A DNA stretch of 64,000 bases from Kofleriaceae bacterium (lineage in GTDB: Bacteria; Myxococcota_A; Polyangia; Haliangiales; Haliangiaceae): positions 62,001 through 126,000 of the forward strand of contig JAGPCY010000006.1 in NCBI GenBank assembly GCA_018057825.1. Direction: 5' to 3'. Position numbers and translations under genes: made by a program. Position 1 is the stretch's first letter; the number at the start of each line of letters is the position of its first letter. The notes beneath the pieces are model-generated. The model had not been told where the DNA came from and did no database searches. It worked only from the letters and a program-made list of their open reading frames with translations. Of this stretch, positions 31,301-39,317 are shown piece by piece.

Positions 31301-34300
31301 GCGTCGCGCAGTCCGAGAAGGAGATCTACGATCAGGAGCAGGCGCTCCTGGGTCGGGCCCACGCGATGGCGGTGTCCGACGGCCAGATCTCCACCGCGGA
31401 GGACGAGGAGCTGGGCCGCCGCTACGAGGCGACCGACCGCGCGTCGGAGGAGTACCAGACCGCGAAGCAGCAGGCGGCGGCTTGGGCCGCGCTGATCGTC
31501 GGCGTGATCGTGACCCTGGTGGCGACCGTCCTGACCGGCGGCCTGGCGACCGGCGCGGTCGCGATGTTCGCGATCTCGGCGGCGACCGCGGCGCTGTCGG
31601 CGACCGCCAAGGCGCTGGTGATGAAGGAGTACCTGGGCGACGAGTTCGACTCGAAGGATCAGTCGGAGATGATCGCCAAGGAGGTCATCACCGGGATCGT
31701 CGCCGCCGGCACCACGTTCTACGCGCAGAAGCTCCTGTCGGCGGTCGGCAACGCGACCTCGCTGGCCAAGCAGGCCAACGCGATGCGCCAGGTGCTGAAG
31801 ACCCCGCCCAAGCTGTGGCAGGAGATCGGCCACCAGGCGATCGAGGAGGCGGTGTCCGAGGGCATGACGTCGGTGGTCGAGGCCGGCCTGGCCGCGACCG
31901 ACCCCGCGCACTGGATGCACGGCTACGAGGAGGGCGCGCGCGAGGCCAAGGCGGCGGCGATGGCGCGCATCGCTCAGGCGCCGCGCGACATGCTGCACGG
32001 CGCGGTGTCGTCGATCCTCACGGTCGGCGCCAACAAGGTGCTGCGCCGCAAGCCGTCGGCCGACGATCACAAGCTGGCGTCGCGGATGTCGGTGCCCGAG
32101 GCCAAGCGCAAGCGCGCGGTCGACCTGGCGGCCAACGCCCGCGCGGTGTTCGGCGATCCCGGCGACAAGGTCCTCGAGGCGCTGGTGCAGTGGGGGCTCG
32201 AGCAGGCCGAGTCCGACGGGCCGATCAACTGGGGCGCGGCGCCGGCCGAGCTGCTGCGCGGCGTGATCGAGGAGTTCGGCGAGGCCGGCACCGAGATGCA
32301 CACCTCGACCGCGCACAAGGGCAATCGCAAGCGGCGGATGGAGGACGATCTCAAGCGCGCCGAGCACCTGCCGGCGGGGACCCGCGATGCCTTCAGGCAG
32401 ATGCAGGACGAGGCCCACGACACGGAGGCCTACGTCTCGCTCGATCAGTTCCTGCGCGTGCGGCGCGAGCTGGCGTCGACCGGGCTGGCCGGCACGACGG
32501 CGCGCCTGGGCCTGACGCTGACCGACGCCCAGCGCGAGGCCTTCCTGGCGTGGGCGACCGCGGCCGAGACCGCCGACGAGCTGGCGGCGCGCGCCGCCAC
32601 CGATCCGCGCACGCGGCCGGAGATCATGGCGGCCGGCACCGCGGCCGCGCCGCCGCCGCGGACCGGGGGCGACCCGCGCCATCACGCCGGCGCGTTCCCG
32701 GCGGCGGTCGAGCCGCCGGCCGCGCCACCGCCGGCCGAGCGGCCGACCGTGGTCATCCCGGCGCCGGAGCGGCCGACCGCGCCCGGCCCGGCCGTCGAGG
32801 CCACGAGCGCCGATCCGGCGACCGCCGAGGGGGCGGCGGCGACCGTCGACGCGGCGCCGGCGCCGGCCGAGCGGCCGACCGTGGTCATCCCCGCGGCGCC
32901 GTCGCCCGACGAGCCGCCGGCGAGCGAGCGCACGACCGCGCCGATGCCGGCGGTGACGCCGGCGGCGACCGCCAACCCGACGACCGCCGACTCGACGACC
33001 CGCGACCTCGCGCGCGACCTGCCCGACGTCGCGCAGCTCGCGGCCTTGCCGGCCGACGTGATGGGCGCACACCAGCAAGGCGCGGTCGAGGCGGCGCTGC
33101 AACGGCTGGCCGCCCCCGAGTTCGAGGTGTTCCGCGCCGCGCACGCCCTGGTGCCGAGCGCGGTCGGTCGCGGCTTCTTGTACAAGGCGCTGGCCGCCGG
33201 CAACGACGTGTCGTCGGTGCAGTGGCTGGCCTGGCAGCTCCAGGGCAAGGACGACGCGTGGATGCTCGACCACCTGACGCTGGGTGATCCCCGCGGCGTT
33301 GGCGTGGGTCTGGCGCAGCAATGGTCGATGTCGTGCAACGCCGCGACCACGATGGTGGTGCGCGGCAACTACGATCCGGTGTTCGCCCTCGGCCTGCGCC
33401 TGGCCAACCCCAACATCTCCAACTTCGATCAGTACGATCCGCGGAGCTACAACGCGGATCTGGCGGCGCGGGAGAAGGCGCTCCTCGAGAGCGCGTATCA
33501 AGGCGCCGACGCCGCGGCGGTCGGTTACGGCGGCATCGCGGCGCCGCGCGCGGGCGGTCCGTCGCGCGGACGGTGGGCCGACGATCTGCTGAACGCCCAG
33601 GCCGGCGCCACCGGGATGGAGTTCACGCCGCGGCGGGGCGTCGACGCTTCGACCGCGCTCGGCGTGCTCGATCGCGCGCTCGCCGACGGGCTGCAGGTGC
33701 CGGTGGTGATCGGCGACGGGCCCGACGACAACGCCCACTACGTGCTGGCCACCGGCCGGCGCGACGGCGCCGCCGGGCCCGAGTATCGGTTCTTCAACGT
33801 CGCGTCGGGCCTGTCGAAGTGGGTGACCCTGGCGCAGATCCAGACCGGGACCATGCCGCTCGACGGCGGCCAGCAGATCGTGTCGCTCGAGGAGCCGACC
33901 GCGGTCGGGCGAGCCGGGGCGCCGAGCGGCGTCGGCCGCGGTGGACCGTCGACGTTGACCCCGGCCGATGCGCCGCAGCTCACCCACGTCGCGATGGCGG
34001 CGGTGACGCAGAAGCTCCCGGTGGCGGTGGCCAGCCAGGCGCTGGCGATCCAGCTCCACGATGAGGGCGGCGCGGCGGCCGCGCCCGAGGCGGCGACTCC
34101 GGCCGCGACTCCGGCGACTCCGGCGGCTCCGGCGGCGACCGGGACCCCGACCGCCGCGCCCTCGGCGCCGACCTTGCGCCTCGAGCTGCCGGCGCCGGTC
34201 ACGGCGGCGGTGGCGTCGCTGGTCGAGCCCGCGGCTCGAAGCGCGGTCGAGACCCTGGCCGGCGCGGCTCGACCGGGCGCGGGGCCGACCGACGCCGACG

Positions 34301-37300
34301 CCGCGCGCGCGGCGTTCACCGCGCTGTGGAAGGACGGCGTGATCGACGTCGCGGCCTTCCGCGCCAAGTTCGATCTCGAGTACGAGGACGCGGTCGGGAA
34401 GATCGCGCGGTCGATGGCCAACCCCGAGCTGGCCGCGGTCCTGCGCGACGTGCCCGAGGAGCAGCTCGTCGCGATCCTGCTCTACACCAGCACGCACTAC
34501 GTCGAGTGGAATCGCACGCTGCGCACTGCCGACACCCAGACGATCGGTGAGCACGCCGACGGCATCGCGCTGGCCGATCGCGGGTTGGCCAAGCTGCCGG
34601 TCCACGAGGGCTGGGTCTACCGCGGTGTCGATCACCTGCCGCCCGAGGCCCTGGCGATCTACCAGACCGGTGAGGTCGTCACCGAGGCGGCCTTCACCAG
34701 CACGTCCAACGCTTCGGGAGCCCAGTACCAGGGCCAGGTGCAGTTCAAGATCAAGTCGCGCACCGGTCGCGACGTCGCCGGGCTGTCGCGCTACGACCAC
34801 GAGCGCGAGATCTTGTTCCGTCCTGGCACGCGGTTCCTGGTCACCGACAAGGAGCGCGACGGCGACGTCACGATCATCACGCTCGAGGAGGTCGAGGCCG
34901 GCCCCGGCGCGGCGCCGGGTGGCCCGGCGCCGGGCGGCCCGGGCGGCGCGCGCGATCGCGGCCGACCGACCGCCGAGGCCACGCCCGGTGGAACCGAGGT
35001 CGACACCGAGAGCGACGCCGACCGCGATACCGAGACGACCGCCGAGGGCGAGGCCGCGGTCGCGACCAGCCCGACGCCGCGCGCGCTGCGCGCCGCCGTG
35101 CGCAAGCTGGCCACCCTCGAGGCCAAGCAGGCCGCCGATCCGAGCCGCCCGACCCGCTACGTCGAGCGGCGGCGGGCCCAGGTCCGGGCGATGCTCGAGC
35201 GCGCCGCGCAGAACGATCCGGCGTGGCGCGCCGAGCTCGACGCGCTCCTGGCCGGGCAGCCGGCGCTGGCGGCGATCATCGCGCGCGAGCAGGCCCACCT
35301 GGCCCAGGCCGCGGCCAACGCCGCCGCGGTGCGCGACTCCCAGGAGCGCCGCGAGCGCGAGCGCCAGTCCCTCGGCGTCGCCGGCGAAGAGGGCCGCCAC
35401 GGCGGCGTCGAGGTCCACAGCCACTTCCTCGGCGTGGTCGAGACCGAGGTGTTCCGCGACGCCTACGGCGGCTGGTACGAGATGCTCAAGGCGATCGATG
35501 GGATCGCGGCCACCGAGGACCAGGCCGCCGCGGAGAAGGGCGAGCGGACGCGCAAGCTCACCCACGCGATGGCCGACGGCCAGATCGTCCAGCGCGGCTC
35601 GGCCGGCGACGCGCTGCGGATCGCCCGCGAGGCCCTGGCCGAGATCGCCGCCGAGGAGGCCCGCCTGCGCGCCGAGGCCGCGACCGCGGGGGGCGCCGCC
35701 GACGACCCCGGGCTCCTGGCGCGGATCGCGGCGCGCCGCGACGAGCTGGCCCGCAAGGCCTGCGAGGTGTGCCTGGCCGCCAGCGACCAGACCGACTTCA
35801 ACAGCGCCTACGAGATCCGCGACGAGCTCCTGAAGGCCAGCTTCGCCGGCGCCCTCCCGAAGCCGACCGCGGAGCCGGCCGGCGAGACCAAGGCCGAGCG
35901 CGAGATCCGCGAGAAGGCCGACAAGGCCCGGGCCGAGCCCCAGATCAACGCCGCGTACTTCGAGCTGGCCAAGGAGACGGTGCGGCGGCTGATCGACGAT
36001 GGCCTGGTCCTGACCGAGCAGTCCAACAGCATCGGCAAGCTGCAGAAGCGCTTCCCCAACGGCCTGATCGAGGCCGCGATCGCCTCGGTGATTCGCGATC
36101 TGCGCGCGATCGATCCCAAGCGCGCCGCCGAGCTCGAGCGCAACTTCAGCGTCAAGTTCCTGTCGATGGGGATGTCGATGTTCTACGGCCGCGCCGAGCG
36201 CAAGCGCGAGGCCCTGGGCTCGCCGCGGCCCGAGACCGAGGCCAAGGCCAACCGCATCGGCTGGCTGACCGAGCTGGTCAATCAGGTCGGCTACGAGCTG
36301 GCGCTGGCCACGGTGACCGCGGAGCGCGATCGCCTCGCGGCGCAGGACGAGCGCTCGGCCGACGACGACGAGCGCCTCGCCGAGCTGAACCAGTACGTGG
36401 TCGACCTGACCAAGGGCGCGACCGTCCGCGGCGAGAAGACCCGGTTCGAGGAGCTCAAGGGCACCGCGGTCGTCCAGCGGCCCGACGTGGTCGGCATCGA
36501 CACCGCCGGTCAGGAGCTGTACGAGTTCACCGCCGAGGGGCGCGAGCGCTTCAAGGTCATGTACCTCGCGCTGGTCCAGGCGGCGCGCAAGAAGGGCGAG
36601 GTGCTGGTGTTCCGGCCCCACGTCGGCGAGGGCGCGATCAACCCGAAGAAGGGCGAGCCGTGGCACGCCTTCCGCAACCGCTGGGAGCGCGACGGCCGGC
36701 CGATCCACTACGACCGCGCGCGCGAGAACCTCGACGCGATGATCGCGGTGCTCGAGGAGCTCCACGCCCAGGGCTTGCTCGACGCCGAGGCGGTCACGAT
36801 CCGGTTCGGCCACGCCACCCACATGGATCCGACCCAGGCGGCGCGCCTGGCCGCGCTGCGCGACGCCGCCGGCGGCGCCAGCGTGATCGCCGAGGTCAAC
36901 CTCGGGTCCAACAGCGCGACCAACGTCGTCGACCAGAAGGACGAGGACGGCGGGCGCAAGGCCGAAGAGGACTTCGGCGATCACTCGCTGCTCACGCTCC
37001 TCTACAACGACGTCCAGACCATCCTGTCGACCGATGGCCACGCGGTCGAGCGCACCACGATGGGCGCCGAGTACGGGCGGGCCCACGCGGTGATCGAGAA
37101 GTTCCTCGCCGGCGAGCTGAAGGTCCGCGTCACCGCCGAGCAGGCCGCGGGCCGCGGCGAGCGGCGCGCCGACGGCTCGGTCGAGCTGACGGTCAGCGAT
37201 CTCGATAGCGCCGAGCTAGCCAAGTTCCTCGGGGCCTACGCCCAGCTCCACAAGTGGGCCGAGCAGTATCGATCGACCGGTCAGCGCGGCGGCGAGCCGC

Positions 37301-39315
37301 TGCCCGGCCGCGAGCGGCAGGTCACGCCGGTGCGCGACGGCGACCTGGCGTCGACCGAGACGCCGTACCAGTCGCCGGGCCTCGAGCGCGCCCGGCAAGA
37401 GCGGATGGCGCGGCTGCGCCAGGACGAGCGCGCCGAGCAGGCCGGGCAGCAGGACGCCGACCTGGCCTCGCTCGGCACGGCCCTCGACGACGGCTCGGCC
37501 GAGGCCGGGGCGCGGCGCGACCGCCTGGCCAACGAGCTCGAGCGCCAGACGCCCGACCTGCGGCTCGATCGCGCGGTCGCGGCCGGCGCCCAGACCGTGC
37601 TGGTCTTGAACGTCGCCGGCGGCGGTGCGCTGGGCGTGAAGACCATGAACGACGCGCTGGTCGGCATGGACATCAACACCGACCTCATCCGCGCCCGCAA
37701 TGATCTCTTGCGCGAGGTGTTGACGCCGCTCGGCTTCACGGTGGTCGAGCAGACCTACAAGGCCACCACCTTCACGTCGAAGCTGTCCGACGGGCCGGTG
37801 GTCCAGGACAAGCTGGCGTCCGCGCTAGCCGAGGTCGATCGGCGGATGAAGGTGATCTTGATCGCCGGGTTCCAGCGCGGCGCGCAGCACTGGCGCGCCA
37901 AGGATCCGGACCGGGCCACGCGCAATGAGGAGATGGCGGCGAAGGTGCAGTCCGGCGAGGAGGTGTGGAAGGCGACCGTCGGGTCCGCCGCGGTCGAGGA
38001 CGCCGGCGACGCGCTGGGCGCCAAGATGAGCGCTAGCCGGGCGGCGATCATGGCGCGCAGCGAGGTCGGCGCCGGCGATGGGCGCGATCCACGCTCGATG
38101 AGCTACGACGAGGGTCGGTTCGTGGCGATGCTCGACCGCGCGGTCAAGCTGGCCGAGGACCACCTGGGCCAGACCGTGACCCTCGACGGGGTCGCAGTCG
38201 AGGCCTTCGTCGCCGGCAGCGGCGGCGTGACCCCGAACCTGGACGTGCTGCGGGCGTTCCGCAAGGGTCGCCTCGATCCCGAGAAGCACACGCCGGAGAG
38301 CGAACGGCCGCTCCTCAAGGCGTTCCAGAAGTACGTCGACGCGGTCAACACCTTCGACTACTACAAGCACACGCTGGGCGCCGAGCACGCCGAGGGTGGC
38401 CTGGTCGACGAGCGCAAGGGCGAGGTCCGGGCGATGATCGATGCCCTGCGGGCCGGTGAGGCCGTCGATCCCGCCGAGGTCGAGCGGCTGTTGCGGACCA
38501 ACGCGGCCGGCATCGAGGTGGCGCAGCAGGAGACGGCGTCGGAGGCGGCGTGGTTCAACGAGGCGCGCCAACACGGCGAGCGGATCGTGCTGAACCTCGA
38601 CGTGAAGGATCTCGGCCTGCGGGTGATGGCGGCCCAGGCCGAGACGATGAACCGGGTCGTGTCGGGGCGGTTGCGCGGGGAGGAGCTGCAGGACGCGGCG
38701 CTCCGGACCGACGATAGGGTGATCGGCGAGAAGCGGCTCGCGCTCACCAAGGTTCGAGCGGCCTACGTTTCGGTGCTGGAGATGGCGATCGGCGAGCAGC
38801 ATGACCCAGCGAGTCGGTCTGCTCTCGAGGCTGAGCGGGAGGTGCCGCTCCTGATGGGCGGCGACGAGTTCACTCTGTCAGTTCATCCGCTACTCGCGAA
38901 GTACATCCCGGTCTTGGTCCGCGAACTGTCTGCGGCAGCAGACGCTCGTGTTGCTGTTGTTGACGCCATCAGCTCGAAGCCGGAGTCGCCGCGAGCCAAC
39001 CAGGCTACTCACCGTGCCGCGATGCAGGCCGGCGAAGCGGGTCACGAGAAGCTCAAGAAGAAGATCGAACTGGAGGTGCAGCGGCTGTCGGTGCGGATCA
39101 GTCGGTTCTCGGCCCCTAAGCGCGAGCGCGGCACCGAAGCTCTCCGTCGCGCGGGCCTGACGACGATCTACGCGACGGTGGAAGGCGACGGCGAGGAGCC
39201 GAACGTGGTCTTGCGCGACCATGGCACGGGTGAGATTGTGACGGAAGAAACCATCGCGCAACGAGTCCTGGCGGCCACGGCTGCAATCGATGAGATCGAA
39301 GCGTCGGTGCACTGA
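25318..39315 (+). CDS. Giant multi-domain DUF4157 effector-like protein (protease-like, ADP-ribosyltransferase, adenosine-deaminase-like, GGDEF-like)
   Basis: 4665 residues, no signal peptide. DUF4157 is at about 120-190 (H175EVAH). A long helical-repeat region runs from 230 to 2040, then a hydrophobic block at about 2055-2095. After a Pro-rich linker comes a papain/C39-like segment with C2673 in QQWSMSCNAA and H2807 in DDNAHYVLATG. The ADP-ribosyltransferase has R3102 (VYRGV), S3128TS and E3162RE3164. The adenosine-deaminase-like domain has H3367SH3369, H3768VGE3771, H3832 and S3904TD3906. A GGDEF pentapeptide is at 4514-4518. The last 500 bp are less GC-rich. Two nucleotides separate it from the next gene. 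A multi-toxin role is inferred from the domains. Confidence 0.85.
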   Translation: MVEDDPTGPAPALEPQVESPPGLVARPVRRSGQRRGLPRTTAAIAQTRRGPLPAPSSDAAPAGSDGVERGGAVERDGAEVEAADDPFALHLDGDAGDPADDPAAITAAAEHGLGAPTGPLPHRERLEEAFGRDLSQVRAHQGPAADAATAAMGATAYATGSDVVLPAAPDLGLVAHEVAHVFQQADGVQLAGGVGADGDPYEREADLVAAAVTRGESVAARFGDGAGPGRAGVQRAVQRDRGQPPAASAAAPGPTIEDEQRRRAMLAALPNVTTRWRAIGSALFAADNLAPPDAQVPGFLAAAYDLILTDDNDAEVAAVALVAKGPGRAKFADALDTARSTARRDRARFDKLAAAIADLARAGDLAHNTTVLMANHALLSAHGKRALLARGDLALDALTGYLAADCGPHGILAKQADLEARGLVPPYVELLAATGAAERLGAVGKLVALLKTGAKVAAPAGPQAVVEPAAALAEAAQLKTAILTQLGGLTPGGPPPLVQLVEIDKALAAVSPRAKELVWIDPQVMGLIARVLDPTLARGLLDKLDTVEALYQECKPAVAGLEQLARVAELAHLPPTVVKRKLAVDNPAFPKLKVWLEARAGDANAGLRGRVLAHTKLKDDVIDRLPTEQNRLIYRLVVRGTAAPSPEDAIHEAVERGDGAAAVRGLQSLAASNPARLAELERDPVFRASIERMTQPVDADGLTVVPYRLALTLWGRSPSDAIDPLLAAVGQGNLPGADDRPLTADERLRLTRELFAPAIGEISDQVKGTKLGGSGDLVAAYYGSGFAMSVTHLDRAQAVLDRLRVFERKAADEPYLGWLRRERLVAGDELSKRFHQIHGIALRTWLYENGGPNIRSGAARILGTEQGASVGEFNGKVVELGQAEDGHLSIHQALRETKATAVDFGPIHEEWTLSEFASVESREVARGINSADEARVLEHWHILRRAFTAKHDELKRLTGVSIRPLDILRNAHLEHSGHLEARIDEKFKGEARERIRADLGLGPGDAGAAEQSPEEKAKAAFDDLADKLWAAHRTLTADSGLATYAALHAVRAVAMLVPHTDGTPVAPTDGEREEHPPISFGGYYRHKYGISPRRHTIAVVRAMPEDDREVPLDQAAAALGIPKDELLPDVTGKGRGTGEALAIGEHNQHLVRAWFTVEVAEDRARQIWRLLHDSGRLEIINTQLYGDCNDEEQRLIRVAFRKLSGGIDLQFFIRQAIDAQRATEASTAYKLSRISPLAGVVNNTDQTIAVGADGDGLSGMLMGSVRVHGTATELEAALAVASKGTIDLNTRLRTAAANDSSDQVFRILEQATAEERRAILADGPLVNQLQRLGQWQWERCFKVLTGQADLADRLYSRSHGDGTWTEHAWLGGGTHEAGMKEDLRDYLKKLHRKYDAEVRAEVVAQGRQGVPPALIDREVNRRVLEGCGHLLAHKDVTAIMKGELDGDEYAEMRAILGNGGAGTEREWAVAGGGGKAAVMAEIRGMAPERRAARLQDPEYLRLLAQRLPSEADYRDAMNALTATGDADTAADGGALARLDKMSRTEAEVAGAERDGRKTLRALSELTPVELRKIQHDPRLQVQVMAALSADERAIARRLLEAPPDPTAGADGAPVDAKVAAHAKADLLVRQAIGRLEVACRGSWRDVLVQACAIYKLDLLSGFPRAGEGGGNGEATLDEQAALTKGELAAKREAIWSGVEPSVASFVEIHRTDPTRKTKDAITPDDMRAVVAAAVRGTADPSPALIAENIWTGDEKSAGTDPRAAKLLGIAFDASVDEQGVKDTLKMASDEHVIAHWTNVVQPGAEGGPTMASVYREFAAADAQAVPVIEARKRAAVAPPPMPTPGPVASGGAPTVKTALPEGPAATQSWGTDAKQGDAVLAEARLKQRRFLEFAIKVSAELERMLLPYLGDDRTASAAVDGEKTSGRSNKRYNALAEIILARVPELPPAGIGKAIGIQDQHAWLLFSGMRKAAGEMHLRDEQYLRYRGEQAGNNGVAQSEKEIYDQEQALLGRAHAMAVSDGQISTAEDEELGRRYEATDRASEEYQTAKQQAAAWAALIVGVIVTLVATVLTGGLATGAVAMFAISAATAALSATAKALVMKEYLGDEFDSKDQSEMIAKEVITGIVAAGTTFYAQKLLSAVGNATSLAKQANAMRQVLKTPPKLWQEIGHQAIEEAVSEGMTSVVEAGLAATDPAHWMHGYEEGAREAKAAAMARIAQAPRDMLHGAVSSILTVGANKVLRRKPSADDHKLASRMSVPEAKRKRAVDLAANARAVFGDPGDKVLEALVQWGLEQAESDGPINWGAAPAELLRGVIEEFGEAGTEMHTSTAHKGNRKRRMEDDLKRAEHLPAGTRDAFRQMQDEAHDTEAYVSLDQFLRVRRELASTGLAGTTARLGLTLTDAQREAFLAWATAAETADELAARAATDPRTRPEIMAAGTAAAPPPRTGGDPRHHAGAFPAAVEPPAAPPPAERPTVVIPAPERPTAPGPAVEATSADPATAEGAAATVDAAPAPAERPTVVIPAAPSPDEPPASERTTAPMPAVTPAATANPTTADSTTRDLARDLPDVAQLAALPADVMGAHQQGAVEAALQRLAAPEFEVFRAAHALVPSAVGRGFLYKALAAGNDVSSVQWLAWQLQGKDDAWMLDHLTLGDPRGVGVGLAQQWSMSCNAATTMVVRGNYDPVFALGLRLANPNISNFDQYDPRSYNADLAAREKALLESAYQGADAAAVGYGGIAAPRAGGPSRGRWADDLLNAQAGATGMEFTPRRGVDASTALGVLDRALADGLQVPVVIGDGPDDNAHYVLATGRRDGAAGPEYRFFNVASGLSKWVTLAQIQTGTMPLDGGQQIVSLEEPTAVGRAGAPSGVGRGGPSTLTPADAPQLTHVAMAAVTQKLPVAVASQALAIQLHDEGGAAAAPEAATPAATPATPAAPAATGTPTAAPSAPTLRLELPAPVTAAVASLVEPAARSAVETLAGAARPGAGPTDADAARAAFTALWKDGVIDVAAFRAKFDLEYEDAVGKIARSMANPELAAVLRDVPEEQLVAILLYTSTHYVEWNRTLRTADTQTIGEHADGIALADRGLAKLPVHEGWVYRGVDHLPPEALAIYQTGEVVTEAAFTSTSNASGAQYQGQVQFKIKSRTGRDVAGLSRYDHEREILFRPGTRFLVTDKERDGDVTIITLEEVEAGPGAAPGGPAPGGPGGARDRGRPTAEATPGGTEVDTESDADRDTETTAEGEAAVATSPTPRALRAAVRKLATLEAKQAADPSRPTRYVERRRAQVRAMLERAAQNDPAWRAELDALLAGQPALAAIIAREQAHLAQAAANAAAVRDSQERRERERQSLGVAGEEGRHGGVEVHSHFLGVVETEVFRDAYGGWYEMLKAIDGIAATEDQAAAEKGERTRKLTHAMADGQIVQRGSAGDALRIAREALAEIAAEEARLRAEAATAGGAADDPGLLARIAARRDELARKACEVCLAASDQTDFNSAYEIRDELLKASFAGALPKPTAEPAGETKAEREIREKADKARAEPQINAAYFELAKETVRRLIDDGLVLTEQSNSIGKLQKRFPNGLIEAAIASVIRDLRAIDPKRAAELERNFSVKFLSMGMSMFYGRAERKREALGSPRPETEAKANRIGWLTELVNQVGYELALATVTAERDRLAAQDERSADDDERLAELNQYVVDLTKGATVRGEKTRFEELKGTAVVQRPDVVGIDTAGQELYEFTAEGRERFKVMYLALVQAARKKGEVLVFRPHVGEGAINPKKGEPWHAFRNRWERDGRPIHYDRARENLDAMIAVLEELHAQGLLDAEAVTIRFGHATHMDPTQAARLAALRDAAGGASVIAEVNLGSNSATNVVDQKDEDGGRKAEEDFGDHSLLTLLYNDVQTILSTDGHAVERTTMGAEYGRAHAVIEKFLAGELKVRVTAEQAAGRGERRADGSVELTVSDLDSAELAKFLGAYAQLHKWAEQYRSTGQRGGEPLPGRERQVTPVRDGDLASTETPYQSPGLERARQERMARLRQDERAEQAGQQDADLASLGTALDDGSAEAGARRDRLANELERQTPDLRLDRAVAAGAQTVLVLNVAGGGALGVKTMNDALVGMDINTDLIRARNDLLREVLTPLGFTVVEQTYKATTFTSKLSDGPVVQDKLASALAEVDRRMKVILIAGFQRGAQHWRAKDPDRATRNEEMAAKVQSGEEVWKATVGSAAVEDAGDALGAKMSASRAAIMARSEVGAGDGRDPRSMSYDEGRFVAMLDRAVKLAEDHLGQTVTLDGVAVEAFVAGSGGVTPNLDVLRAFRKGRLDPEKHTPESERPLLKAFQKYVDAVNTFDYYKHTLGAEHAEGGLVDERKGEVRAMIDALRAGEAVDPAEVERLLRTNAAGIEVAQQETASEAAWFNEARQHGERIVLNLDVKDLGLRVMAAQAETMNRVVSGRLRGEELQDAALRTDDRVIGEKRLALTKVRAAYVSVLEMAIGEQHDPASRSALEAEREVPLLMGGDEFTLSVHPLLAKYIPVLVRELSAAADARVAVVDAISSKPESPRANQATHRAAMQAGEAGHEKLKKKIELEVQRLSVRISRFSAPKRERGTEALRRAGLTTIYATVEGDGEEPNVVLRDHGTGEIVTEETIAQRVLAATAAIDEIEASVH

Positions 39316-39317
39316 CT

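Noticed and set aside
31153..37086. Minus-strand open frame of 1977 codons opposite the giant gene
   Set aside because: Composition (runs of Arg/Gly/Ala/Leu/Val without domains) is that of an antisense shadow in 70% GC DNA; the plus strand carries recognisable enzyme motifs.
25318..39315. The giant frame as several separate genes
   Set aside because: No internal stops, overlaps or ribosome binding sites mark boundaries; linkers are typical Pro/Ala-rich interdomain stretches.
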